Assembly (NCBI GenBank): GCA_903930255.1
Contig: CAIYYA010000096.1
Location: forward strand, 1 to 43,969
Reading direction: 5' to 3'
Source: an uncultured beta proteobacterium
GTDB taxonomy: Bacteria > Pseudomonadota > Gammaproteobacteria > Burkholderiales > Burkholderiaceae_C
DNA length: 43,969 nucleotides
The notes under the pieces: model-generated
What the model was told of the DNA's origin: nothing
Databases searched by the model: none
The model's input: the letters and a program-made list of their open reading frames with translations, nothing else
Program-made: the position numbers and the translations under genes
In this document: positions 29,728-37,705 of the stretch, one piece after another
Position numbering within the stretch: the first letter of the stretch is position 1
Layout of the letters: every line of letters starts with the position of its first letter

Positions 29728-30909
29728 ATGAGTAAAGAAGTTGTAGTTCTCAGCGCAGCGCGTTCAGCCATTGGCGCGTTTGGCGGCTCTCTGGCCAACA
29801 TGGAACCCGCTGAACTGGCCGGTATCGTGATGAAAGAAGCCATCGCTCGCTCTGGCGTCGATGCTGCCCTGATCGGCAACGCCGTGGTTGGCACTTGCAT
29901 TCCGACCGACTCGCGCTATGCCTACGTGTCACGCGTGGCTTCTATTCAGGCCGGTTTGCCGATGGACTCTATTGCCATGCAAGTCAGCCGTTTGTGCTCT
30001 TCCGGTCTGCAAGGCATTGTGACGGCAGCGCAAAACATCATGCTGGGTGACTTTGACTACGGCGTGGGTGGTGGTGTTGAAGTGATGTCGCGTGGCAGCT
30101 ACATGATGCCAGCTTTGCGCTCGGGCGCACGCATGGGCGACACCAAGGCAATCGACATGATGGTGGCCGTGCTGACCGACCCGTTTGGTGTTGGCCACAT
30201 GGGCATCACCGCTGAAAACTTGGCGACCAAGTGGAGCATCACGCGCGAAGATCAAGACGCATTTGCCGTTGAGTCACAACGCCGTGCCGCCGTGGCCATT
30301 GCCGAAGGCCGTTTCAAATCACAGATCGTTCCGATCGTGCAACAAACCCGCAAGGGCGAAGTGGTGTTTGACACCGATGAGCATGGTAAGGCCAACACCA
30401 CCATGGAATCGCTGGCGAAGATGAAACCGGCCTTCAAGAAAGACGGCACCGTGACCGCTGGCAATGCTTCGGGCATCAACGACGGCGCCGCTTTCTTTGT
30501 GCTGGCTGCAGCAGATGTGGCAGCCAAGGCTGGTCAAAAGCCGATTGCCCGCATCGTGTCTTACGCGATTGCCGGTGTGCCCAATGAGATCATGGGTGAA
30601 GGCCCCATCCCCGCGACCCAGCTGGCACTGAAAAAAGCCGGCCTGACGCTGGACCAAATGGACGTGATTGAAGCCAATGAAGCGTTTGCTGCCCAAGCCA
30701 TCGCAGTCAACAAGGGTCTGGGTCTTGACCCTGCCAAAACCAACCCGAATGGTGGCGCTATCGCCTTGGGTCATCCCGTGGGTTGTTCGGGCGCTTTCAT
30801 TGCGACCAAAGCGGTCTACGAGCTGCAACGCACCGGTGGCAAATATGCTCTGGCAACGATGTGCATTGGTGGCGGCCAAGGCATTGCAGTGATTTTCGAA
30901 CGCATCTGA
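29728..30909 (+). CDS. Acetyl-CoA acetyltransferase / beta-ketothiolase
   Basis: 393 residues from the ATG at 29728 with TAGGAG upstream. It condenses or cleaves acyl-CoA in the cytoplasm, for example in polyhydroxyalkanoate or fatty-acid metabolism. The acyl-binding C90 is in SRLCSSGLQG, NEAFAAQ is near residue 318, GHPVGCSGA carries the catalytic His near residue 349, and CIGGGQG carries the proton-donor Cys near residue 379. It is close to BktB/PhaA-type thiolases; the chain-length preference is not readable. It has its own terminator and is probably independent of the cbb genes. Confidence 0.94.
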   Translation: MSKEVVVLSAARSAIGAFGGSLANMEPAELAGIVMKEAIARSGVDAALIGNAVVGTCIPTDSRYAYVSRVASIQAGLPMDSIAMQVSRLCSSGLQGIVTAAQNIMLGDFDYGVGGGVEVMSRGSYMMPALRSGARMGDTKAIDMMVAVLTDPFGVGHMGITAENLATKWSITREDQDAFAVESQRRAAVAIAEGRFKSQIVPIVQQTRKGEVVFDTDEHGKANTTMESLAKMKPAFKKDGTVTAGNASGINDGAAFFVLAAADVAAKAGQKPIARIVSYAIAGVPNEIMGEGPIPATQLALKKAGLTLDQMDVIEANEAFAAQAIAVNKGLGLDPAKTNPNGGAIALGHPVGCSGAFIATKAVYELQRTGGKYALATMCIGGGQGIAVIFERI

Positions 30910-30920
30910 GTCTGAGCACC

Positions 30921-30958
30921 AAAAAGGCCAGCGCCGTCACAAGCGCTGGCCTTTTTTT
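30921..30958 (+). terminator. Strong intrinsic terminator after the thiolase gene
   Basis: AAAAAGGCCAGCGC (30921-30934) pairs with GCGCTGGCCTTTTT (30943-30956) around an 8-base loop, with further T following. The A-tract before the stem means it can also act on the opposite strand. Confidence 0.9.
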
Positions 30959-30965
30959 GTCACAA

Positions 30966-31015
30966 ATTTGCTATAAATAACAGAGCTACTTAAGCATAGC
31001 CAGCTTGCGTTAACG
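30966..31015 (-). repeat. Interspersed intergenic element, copy 5
   Basis: Read on the minus strand: GCAAGCTGGCTATGCTTAAG, then TAGCTC and TTATAGCAAA. It resembles copy 1 in the AGTAGCT and TAGCAAA parts, but is the most diverged. It lies in the 146 bp between the thiolase and the dsrE-like gene; the strong terminator is the only other feature there. Confidence 0.4.
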
Positions 31016-31055
31016 GGGTTTATTGCCTAAAAATAAAGCTGTTTTCAACGCACCA

Positions 31056-31484
31056 TCAGGGTCGCACGTAAGCCCAGCCTTCACTTTGTCGCTTCATGAT
31101 TTCAACCACCCCTGCTGTGACATAGCCAATATCCGGATGCATGTCCGCTTGGCTGATTTTTTGCGCTTTCATGGTGTTTTGGCAGGCCACCACCTTGATG
31201 CCCGCTCGCACGGCCTCGGTAACCCGATTGCTGGTAACCGAGTCCGCTTTGAGCATGCCAATCCCGGGGCCATACACCACAATTTCAATTTCAGACTTGT
31301 CGCGCCCGAGTTCTTGCTGAACATTCTTGGCGTTATTCAGCGCCAAATACCAGTTGCTCGACTCAAAATCACTCACTTGAATAACCACTTTGCTGGCAGC
31401 AGACACGGCTTGTGCCGCAGCACCAGTGCAAAAAGCAGCCAGCAGAATCAGAGAACTGAAAACCATAAAAATTTGACGCTTCAT
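31056..31484 (-). CDS. Secreted DsrE-family protein at the end of the sox operon
   Basis: 142 residues from the ATG at 31484, which has GGAGAG upstream; a GTG two codons earlier is less likely. An N-terminal signal peptide ends near AAAQA (residue 25). The DsrE-like fold follows, with VVIQVSD, WYLALNNAKN and VYGPGIGML segments and one conserved Cys in VVACQNTM. DsrE-like proteins handle sulfur, often as persulfide on this Cys. It is downstream of soxB on the same strand, so a role in periplasmic sulfur handling is likely but inferred. Confidence 0.82.
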   Translation of the reverse strand: MKRQIFMVFSSLILLAAFCTGAAAQAVSAASKVVIQVSDFESSNWYLALNNAKNVQQELGRDKSEIEIVVYGPGIGMLKADSVTSNRVTEAVRAGIKVVACQNTMKAQKISQADMHPDIGYVTAGVVEIMKRQSEGWAYVRP

Positions 31485-31510
31485 CTGCACTCTCCATTGA
31501 ATGTTACAAA

Positions 31511-31540
31511 ACTACCAACTACCAACTACCAACTACCAAC
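31511..31540. repeat. Perfect heptamer tandem repeat (ACTACCA x4)
   Basis: Four exact ACTACCA units plus AC fill the space between the soxB stop codon and the dsrE-like gene. This is the most regular member of the heptamer family, and its lack of drift suggests recent expansion. Confidence 0.9.
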
Positions 31541-31541
31541 A

Positions 31542-33275
31542 TCAAAGTGCATAACCCGGATTGGGTAAGGCACCCACGATTTTGGGCGCATTAAGTTTGC
31601 GCGCTGTGACTTTTCCGCCACGCGCTTTGAGCCAGGTTTCCACCACATCCCAGACCATCGGATGACCCGCCGTTTTGGCATCTTCGGCCACCGGCGCCCA
31701 ACCTGCCACCTTGTATTTTTTGTCAGCCTCCAGCGGTTTGCCATTCAATCGCATATCGCTGATGCGTTTGCCCATGCCTTCAAGCGGGCTGCAACTGTAA
31801 TGCAAGCCACCCACGCGCACCATGTCGCCACCCTGCTGATAGTAGGGATCGGGGTTAAACAGGTTGTCGCACACGTCTTCGAGCACATTTTTAATGGTGC
31901 TGCCGGTCATCTCGGTCACGGTGGCATACGAGTAGGTGGTCGCCGTCATGTCCATCAACCATTCACGCGTGATGGCCTGCCCCGGCAGCAGCGTAGTACC
32001 CCAGCGAAATCCGGGCGAGAAAGCCAGGTCAGCCCCCTGAACATCTATCAAGGCATCGACCAAAAGCTGGTCACCCGTGCCGTTGAAATTGCCTCGACGG
32101 TACAAAGTGCCCTCAGAAACGGCCAGCTTCTCGGCCAGCTTAGACTCATATGGCGCACGCACCTTGGTGATCAGCGCGTCCATTTCCTTGTCCGCAGGCA
32201 GCATGTTGGCAAAAACCGGCAACAACTTGTAGCGGAAGTCGGCTACCTTTTTGTCCTTGACCTCAAAATCCAGCACGGCCAGAAACTTGCTGTTGGAGCC
32301 TGCATTGGTCACAATGGTTTTGCCGCCCGAATTGCTGATGATGCTAGCCACTGGCATGCCGTCGTGGGTGTGGCCACCCATGATGGCATCGATGCCACTG
32401 ACCCGACTGGCCATTTTCAGATCGACATCCATGCCGTTGTGGCTCAAAACCACCACCACCTGGGCACCCTTGCCACGGGCTTCGTCCACCATCTTCTGCA
32501 TGTTGTCGTCCTGGATGCCAAAAGCCCAGTCGGCCATCATGTAACGCGGGTTGGCAATCGGCGTGTAGGGGAAGGCTTGGCCAATGATGGCGCAAGGCAC
32601 CCCGTTGATCTCGCGGATCACATAGGGCTTAAATACCGGGTCACCAAAGTCGTTGGTTTTGACGTTTTGCGCGACAAAATCGACCTTGCCAGCAAAGTCT
32701 TTGTCGATGATTTCCTTGACGCGCTGCATGCCCAGGGTAAATTCCCAGTGGCCGGTCATCACATCCACTCCAAGTAACTTACAGGCATCGACCATGTCTT
32801 GACCGTTCGTCCACAGGGCCGTGCCCGAACCCTGCCAGGTGTCACCACCATCGAGCAGTAGTGCCCCAGGTCGACTGGCTTTCATGCGCTTGACCAGTGT
32901 CGCTAAATGCGCAAAACCACCCACTTTGCCGTAACGTTTGGCGGCCTGCTCGTAGTCAAGGTAGGTCAGGGCATGGGCTTGCGCCGAGCCGGGTCGAATC
33001 TTGGCAACCTTCAGCAAATGCTCACCCACCAGATGGGGTAAATTGCCTTTCATGCTGCCCAGACCCAAGTTGATACTGGGCTCACGGAAATAGATCGGTT
33101 TGAGTTGCGCGTGGCAATCCGTCATATGCAAAAACGACACATTGCCAAATGCAGGGATGTCGTACAAACCATTGGACGCAGTTGCAGCATCAGCCTGGGC
33201 ATAGCTGCCAAGACCCATACCCGCCATGGTGCCAGCACCGAGCACCTGGAAAAATTCACGTTTTGTCAAATTCAT
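31542..33275 (-). CDS. soxB: Thiosulfohydrolase SoxB
   Basis: 577 residues from the ATG at 33275. The frame continues to 33413 but crosses a terminator hairpin, so the longer start is rejected. The N-terminus MNLTKREFFQVLGAG is a Tat-like signal with K-R where R-R is usual. SoxB hydrolyses the sulfonate from SoxY-bound thiosulfate in the periplasm with two Mn ions. Motifs of the metallophosphatase fold are present: HMTDCHAQL, GGDTWQGSG, TGHWEF, LSHNGMD and GGHTHDGM. It follows soxX after 177 bp that contain an intrinsic terminator. Confidence 0.96.
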   Translation of the reverse strand: MNLTKREFFQVLGAGTMAGMGLGSYAQADAATASNGLYDIPAFGNVSFLHMTDCHAQLKPIYFREPSINLGLGSMKGNLPHLVGEHLLKVAKIRPGSAQAHALTYLDYEQAAKRYGKVGGFAHLATLVKRMKASRPGALLLDGGDTWQGSGTALWTNGQDMVDACKLLGVDVMTGHWEFTLGMQRVKEIIDKDFAGKVDFVAQNVKTNDFGDPVFKPYVIREINGVPCAIIGQAFPYTPIANPRYMMADWAFGIQDDNMQKMVDEARGKGAQVVVVLSHNGMDVDLKMASRVSGIDAIMGGHTHDGMPVASIISNSGGKTIVTNAGSNSKFLAVLDFEVKDKKVADFRYKLLPVFANMLPADKEMDALITKVRAPYESKLAEKLAVSEGTLYRRGNFNGTGDQLLVDALIDVQGADLAFSPGFRWGTTLLPGQAITREWLMDMTATTYSYATVTEMTGSTIKNVLEDVCDNLFNPDPYYQQGGDMVRVGGLHYSCSPLEGMGKRISDMRLNGKPLEADKKYKVAGWAPVAEDAKTAGHPMVWDVVETWLKARGGKVTARKLNAPKIVGALPNPGYAL

Positions 33276-33300
33276 GGTTTTGTGACCGTTTGCGTTGCAT

Positions 33301-33325
33301 AAAAAACCCGGGCAAGCCGGGTTTT
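33301..33325 (-). terminator. Intrinsic terminator/attenuator between soxX and soxB
   Basis: On the minus strand, AAAACCCGG and CCGGGTTTT pair around a 5-base loop and are followed by two more T. It lies 25 bases before the soxB start, so transcripts entering soxB must read through it. On the plus strand no long T-run follows. The remaining bases 33326-33452 show no gene. Confidence 0.8.
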
Positions 33326-33452
33326 CAACTGTGTCTGAACCGGGTAGCTTATTCCGCTTCCAGATCGATACGACATTAGGCGTGAAGCCGCAGACAGTAC
33401 AAACGTACGGCAATGCGAAGCAACGACATGTCGGATTGATATGGAAATGGAA

Positions 33453-34109
33453 TTACTGGTTGACCGGCGATTTAGGGTCCACCAGCAACGCCACAATATG
33501 GCGCACCTGGTCTTCGTTCAAGATACCCATATGCCCGGCACGCGGCATGTTGGAGCAGGCGTTATAGGCCTTCGAATTCCAGATCTTGCCCCAAGTGAAC
33601 TCGATCATGACTTTGGCTTTTGGGTTGTTCAAATCCTTGATACCACGCGTTTTGCCGTAGTTGTACAAGCTGGGGCCAATCGTGCCGTAAGAAATTTCTT
33701 TCTTGTCGATCTGATGGCAGTTGTAGCAATTGCCACCACTGGCTTGACCAGCTTCGTCCGTCCAGGTCAAACCACGTCCGCTTTGGGCAATTTTTTCACC
33801 TTCTTTGTAGTCGCCTACAAAAACCCCATCGGAGGGCCATTTGATGGATTTCAGATTGATGTTCTGAATGGCCTTGGCTGTAGCCTCATCCAGTGGCTTG
33901 CCCGCCACATCAGCGGCACTGCAAGCACGGCTCGTTTCATCTTGCACCAGTCGGTCAATCTTGACCAAACCCTGATCACGAAATGACGCGCGCACGATAT
34001 CAGTGGTCAATTTGTCAATCTCTGCGCCAGACGGAACCGAGGGAGCAGAAGCACAACCGGCCAACAGCACAGCAGTCAGCGAACTCAAGCAAAGTTTGAT
34101 TTTTTTCAT
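33453..34109 (-). CDS. soxX: SoxX, c-type cytochrome of the SoxAX complex
   Basis: 218 residues. A lipoprotein-type signal ends in LLAGC (C19), suggesting membrane anchoring. One heme motif, CYNCH, is at 128-132, and an axial Met is expected in ACSNMPRAGHMG. SoxAX oxidatively links thiosulfate to SoxY. An insertion of about 50 residues before the heme, compared with short SoxX, is common in one SoxX subgroup. The start has AAGGAAA upstream, and soxA ends 12 bp before. Confidence 0.94.
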   Translation of the reverse strand: MKKIKLCLSSLTAVLLAGCASAPSVPSGAEIDKLTTDIVRASFRDQGLVKIDRLVQDETSRACSAADVAGKPLDEATAKAIQNINLKSIKWPSDGVFVGDYKEGEKIAQSGRGLTWTDEAGQASGGNCYNCHQIDKKEISYGTIGPSLYNYGKTRGIKDLNNPKAKVMIEFTWGKIWNSKAYNACSNMPRAGHMGILNEDQVRHIVALLVDPKSPVNQ

Positions 34110-34121
34110 GATTCGGTTTCC

Positions 34122-34922
34122 TTAGCGCTTGATGGCAGGTGCAATAGATTCGCCACCTTTGGCATTCACACCCAAATAGACACCCAGGGCGATGGTGGCG
34201 TCACTGGCAAAAAGCGGGTACGGAAAGCGCTGCTGGCGATAACAGTCGTTAAGACGCAACTGCATGCTCCACATCTGACCATTGGAAACACGGTAAGCTG
34301 GCCAGGCACCAAAACCAGCACTGGCACCCGCCGTTTTGGTCAGGTTTGGCAAATCCTGCAAGCGGATACGCTTGTTGTCTTCGCCGTGGCACGACGAACA
34401 CGAAAAATCATGGGTACCGCCGCGCGCATAAAAAAGCCGTTTACCCACTTCGTATAGGGTTTGTTCTTGCACATGCGCCTGCGACAGGTTGAACTTCAGG
34501 CCGCGAGACTCACCAGAAATCCAGGTAGCCATTGCCGTCACATTGCTTTGCTCACCTTTGCCAAAGGCTGTCTTGGCAATTTCGGCAGCATTGAATCCCT
34601 GCAAGGTTTCCATGCAGGTCAGTAGTCGCGACTCCAGATCCTGCACCCGGGCGGTATCGGCAAAATAACGTGGCAACTCGACAAAAACGCCTTTCACCTG
34701 CCCGGCTCCCTTGCCCAGATCGCATTGCTCAAGAGAGGCGTTTTTAGGGCCGCGCTTTTGCTTCCACAGGTCTTCACCTTTGGCCTCAAATAGTTCCGAG
34801 GGGTTGCCGTCGGCCAGCATGGCGCGGTATTCTTCGATGCCTTGGCTAACGGTTTTTTGCGCCAGCACAGTGCCACTGGCCAATCCGGCAGCCAGCAAAG
34901 CGATGATTTTTGTCGTGTTCAT
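34122..34922 (-). CDS. soxA: SoxA, c-type cytochrome with active-site cysteine (monoheme form)
   Basis: 266 residues with signal peptide to about residue 21. Only one heme motif is present, CSSCH at 175-179. At the N-terminal position where diheme SoxA has a second heme, C67 and C103 remain and probably form a disulfide. C227 in NDCYRQQRFPYPL is the active-site Cys that carries persulfide and ligates the heme. Together with SoxX it forms SoxYZ-thiosulfate conjugates. Located between soxZ and soxX. Confidence 0.96.
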   Translation of the reverse strand: MNTTKIIALLAAGLASGTVLAQKTVSQGIEEYRAMLADGNPSELFEAKGEDLWKQKRGPKNASLEQCDLGKGAGQVKGVFVELPRYFADTARVQDLESRLLTCMETLQGFNAAEIAKTAFGKGEQSNVTAMATWISGESRGLKFNLSQAHVQEQTLYEVGKRLFYARGGTHDFSCSSCHGEDNKRIRLQDLPNLTKTAGASAGFGAWPAYRVSNGQMWSMQLRLNDCYRQQRFPYPLFASDATIALGVYLGVNAKGGESIAPAIKR

Positions 34923-34939
34923 GGAAGCCTTTGATGAAA

Positions 34940-35251
34940 TTAGCTCACGGTTGCTTCGTCGGTGCGAGATTCACCTTTGTTGTCTTTCCAGGTGACACTG
35001 ATTTTGTCGCCCGCCTTGCCACCTTTGACTACAAACTGCAAAAACGGGTTTTTGGCAACGCCACCACCCCATTCAGCCGTTAAAACAAGCTTGCCATTGT
35101 GCGATGCGGTTACATCTGAAATATGCCAAGCCGGAACCGTCTTGCCAGCAGCGTCTTTGCGCTGACCAGACTCCATTTCGTGAGCCATCAACACTCGCAC
35201 GGTAACCTTGTCGCCTGCGGCTTGGGCGCGAATGCGCATTGGATCTGCCAT
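34940..35251 (-). CDS. soxZ: SoxZ, partner of the SoxY carrier
   Basis: 103 residues, full family length, with no signal peptide; it is exported with SoxY. Its sequence starts MADPMRIRAQAAGDKVTVRVL and contains the conserved VLMAHEMESGQRKD and KNPFLQFVVKG stretches. AGGAGA lies before the start. The uncorrected soxY frame would run 64 bases into soxZ, while the corrected one ends 49 bp before it. Confidence 0.96.
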   Translation of the reverse strand: MADPMRIRAQAAGDKVTVRVLMAHEMESGQRKDAAGKTVPAWHISDVTASHNGKLVLTAEWGGGVAKNPFLQFVVKGGKAGDKISVTWKDNKGESRTDEATVS

Positions 35252-35300
35252 GTCTTTCTCCTGATTTCAAAAATTATGTGGTGATAAAGGATGCGTACGA

Positions 35301-35769
35301 TCAACCGCCGCAGCCACCGAGCGTCACTTTGACTTCTTTTTTTAGCAAACAGCGCACGACCATCGGTCATGATCGCCACGGCATACACATCGGATGACTG
35401 CCCCATTTTTGCGCGCGTAGCGAAGTTCACCTCAACACTTTCGCTCACGTTGTAAACCGCAATCAGGGCTGAGGGATTTTTTTCTACCAAAAAGGCGATC
35501 TGCTTGACGCCTGGGAGTGTGCTGCGGGCTGAAAACGGCACGACCGCACCATTTTCAGCAATGTCGGGGGCGTCAATCACCACGTCTTTGCTGGCAGTGG
35601 GCGCACCAGCACCCAGGGCTTTGAGTGCCTCGGCAATGGTTTTTGCATCAAATGCGTTTTTGTTAAACGCCAGCGCATGCTGAGGAAATAAGCCGGTGGT
35701 GGCCAACAGGCCGGCCACGATGGCGCTTTGCTTGAGTGTCTCGCGACGAGTTTGCATGTGAGTATCCAT
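35301..35769 (-). CDS. soxY: SoxY, thiosulfate carrier subunit, with a one-base frameshift at an A7 run
   Basis: It starts with a Tat signal (MQTRRETLKQSAIVAGLLA; ATG at 35769, with 35757 as an alternative). SoxY carries sulfur intermediates on the Cys of its C-terminal GGCGG arm. As read, the frame leaves the family after AIMTDGRALFAKK and continues without similarity to 35188. Removing one base from the A7 run at 35337-35343 restores AKKEVKVTLGGCGG and a TGA at 35301-35303, giving 155 residues, the normal length. The cause may be a homopolymer sequencing error, a real mutation, or slippage. Coordinates here follow the restored frame. Confidence 0.9.
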
Positions 35770-36053
35770 AGTTAAGTTCACACTTGATGAAAGTTATGCC
35801 ACTAGCGGTGCGCGCAAAAGTCAGCGCACATGAGGCATTCGTGTGCCAAGTATCCAATGCCGTCGCTTGGTCAACAAGAGTGAAAACCCCATTACCCATA
35901 TGGGCTACCCTTGGTTATCCATTTCGGTAATAGACGCAAGCCCTGTCCTATTCAAGAATCGACCGTCTGAAATGCAGAGCGCCATTTTTATGGACTGTGC
36001 CTGCGTTTTATCCAATAACATCAGTTTTTTCAACTTATCAACGGAGTAATCTC
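35770..36053. promoter_or_regulatory. Divergent control region between soxY and tusA, with a CCCATATGGG palindrome
   Basis: There is no gene in these 284 bp. A perfect 10-bp palindrome, CCCATATGGG, lies at 35895-35904, midway between the divergent operons, within TACCCATATGGGCTA. Such a position suits an operator for a sulfur-responsive repressor, but no soxR-type regulator gene is in the window. The tusA ribosome-binding site CGGAG is near 36042. No convincing soxY ribosome-binding site was seen. Confidence 0.4.
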
Positions 36054-36281
36054 ATGGAATTCAACAAAGAATTTGACGCGTCTGGTCTGGCTTGCCCACT
36101 GCCCATCGTCAAAACCAAAAAAGCCTTGGCTGACATGACCTCGGGGCAAATCCTGCGCGTCATCTCCACTGACCCTGGTTCAGTATGCGATATGGCTGCT
36201 TTTGCAGAGCAAACCGGTCACACCTTGCTTGAACAAGGCAGTGAAAACAGCAAATTTGTCTTTTTCATCAAAAAAGCTTAA
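36054..36281 (+). CDS. tusA: TusA-family sulfur carrier protein
   Basis: 75 residues from the ATG at 36054; upstream in-frame starts lie in the promoter region. The family motif CPLP is at 14-17 with sulfur-carrying C14. The C-terminal part, VISTDPGSVCDMAAFAEQTGH, is typical. TusA proteins pass persulfide sulfur in the cytoplasm. It is followed by a DsrE2-like gene 27 bp on, a pairing known from sulfur oxidisers, so a dissimilatory role is likely rather than tRNA thiolation. Confidence 0.92.
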   Translation: MEFNKEFDASGLACPLPIVKTKKALADMTSGQILRVISTDPGSVCDMAAFAEQTGHTLLEQGSENSKFVFFIKKA

Positions 36282-36308
36282 CGACCAAACGACACCCGGA
36301 GTCAACGC

Positions 36309-36779
36309 ATGGCAACTAAAAAAATGGCGCTGATCGCCACCAAAGGCACACTTGACATGGCTTATCCGCCATTTATTTTGGCTTCCACTGCCGCAGCGCT
36401 GGGCTGGGATGTTCAAATTTTCTTCACCTTCTCTGGTCTTCAGTTGCTCCGCAAGAGCCTCGACGACATCAAAATCAGCCCCTTGGCCAACCCGGCCATG
36501 CCGATGCCTGTACCGATGCCGGTCTTTGTGCAAATGCTGCCTGGCATGGAGTCGATGGCGACCATGATGATGAAAAACAAAATGAAGTCCAAAGGCGTGG
36601 CTTCGCTGCAAGAACTGCGCGACATTTGCCTGGAGGCTGACGTCAAGTTTGTTGCCTGCCAAATGACGGTCGATCTGTTTGAGTTTGAAACCAGCGAATT
36701 CATCAAGGATGTGGAGTACGGCGGTGCCGCCACGTTCATGAAATTTGCCGGTGAATCTGACGTTTGCCTGTTCATCTGA
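36309..36779 (+). CDS. DsrE2-like sulfur-transfer protein
   Basis: 156 residues, DsrE/DsrF-like fold. It starts MATKKMALIATKGTLDMAYP and has a methionine- and proline-rich stretch, PAMPMPVPMPVFVQMLPGM, at about 62-80. Two cysteines lie at C107 and C117, the latter in VACQMTVDLF, the position of the active Cys in DsrE2 proteins. DsrE2 is thought to exchange sulfur with TusA. It has no clear membrane anchor apart from a moderately hydrophobic segment at about 20-45. Confidence 0.88.
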   Translation: MATKKMALIATKGTLDMAYPPFILASTAAALGWDVQIFFTFSGLQLLRKSLDDIKISPLANPAMPMPVPMPVFVQMLPGMESMATMMMKNKMKSKGVASLQELRDICLEADVKFVACQMTVDLFEFETSEFIKDVEYGGAATFMKFAGESDVCLFI

Positions 36780-36787
36780 GTCTGCAC

Positions 36788-37672
36788 ATGAAGCATTTGA
36801 TCGTTGGTTTCGCCGTTCTGTGTGCAGCACAGCTCAGTTTCGCGTTAGCGCCTTACCTGCATGCCAGCAAGCTGAGTGCAACAGACACAGCGGGGCAACT
36901 CGATCAACTGGAGAAAAAGCTCACTGCAGAAGGCTTCACGGTGCTGGGCAAGCACACCCCCAAAGGCATTGACGGCAGTGCTTCGCTGGTGGTGTCGGAT
37001 GCCCAAATTCTGGCTTCGATTCGGGGCATGGGAACCAGCAGCAGCATTGTTGCTGCTGGCATTCGTGTAGGCGTCAGCAAAGACGGCACGGTATCCTATA
37101 TGAACCCCGATTATTGGTATCGAGCTTATCTGCGCGGCCAATTTAACGGCGCGCAAACGGCTGTTAAATCGGTGCACCAACGCTTGGCCAAAGCGCTTGG
37201 TGACGGCACAGGCTTTGGTGGCGATGTGGCGCAGAACGATTTGGCTGACTACCGCTACATGTTTGGCATGGAGCGCTTTGACTCAGGTAACAGCGAGTTG
37301 GCGTCTTATGCCAGCTTTGAAGATGCCCTCAAAGCCGTTCAAAGCAATCTGGCGCGCAACGTCGGCGACACCAAACGCGTTTATGAAGTGCTCATGCCGG
37401 CCCAAAAAATGGCGGTGTTCGGCGTTGCGATGGACAGCGCCAGCGATGGCGAGGGTTGGTGGGTGAACAAGATCGGTGCTGATCACACGGCGGCTCTGCC
37501 GTATGAAGTTTTTATCGTGAACAACAAGGTCTATGCACTGTATGCCCGCTACCGCATTGCTCTGGCTTGGCCGGCACTCGGCATGGGTCAATTCATGGGC
37601 ATCATCAATGCACCTGAGGCTATTCGCAGCACACTGACCAAAGTGGCTGGCGGCACAAGCACAGCACAATAA
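36788..37672 (+). CDS. Secreted protein of unknown function in the sulfur cluster
   Basis: 294 residues from the ATG at 36788. A signal peptide is visible (MKHLIVGFAVLCAAQLSFA). There is no heme motif, and the only Cys is in the signal peptide. The region SATDTAGQLDQLEKKLTAEG with VSDAQILASI and VSYMNPDYW is weakly like DUF302 proteins, but I would not assign it. It begins 8 bp after the DsrE2-like gene and precedes the transporter gene by 33 bp, so it is probably a periplasmic part of the same sulfur operon. Confidence 0.72.
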   Translation: MKHLIVGFAVLCAAQLSFALAPYLHASKLSATDTAGQLDQLEKKLTAEGFTVLGKHTPKGIDGSASLVVSDAQILASIRGMGTSSSIVAAGIRVGVSKDGTVSYMNPDYWYRAYLRGQFNGAQTAVKSVHQRLAKALGDGTGFGGDVAQNDLADYRYMFGMERFDSGNSELASYASFEDALKAVQSNLARNVGDTKRVYEVLMPAQKMAVFGVAMDSASDGEGWWVNKIGADHTAALPYEVFIVNNKVYALYARYRIALAWPALGMGQFMGIINAPEAIRSTLTKVAGGTSTAQ

Positions 37673-37705
37673 CCTAACAAAAAATCAAAGAGACTGGAGT
37701 AGCCC

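Noticed and set aside
33276-33413. 46-residue N-terminal extension of SoxB with Cys residues
   Set aside because: It crosses the terminator hairpin and would hide the Tat-like signal at the ATG of 33275.
35188-35300. Extended C-terminus of SoxY overlapping soxZ
   Set aside because: The sequence after the A7 run has no SoxY similarity, is rich in Arg and Cys, and overlaps soxZ; the restored frame explains all family features.
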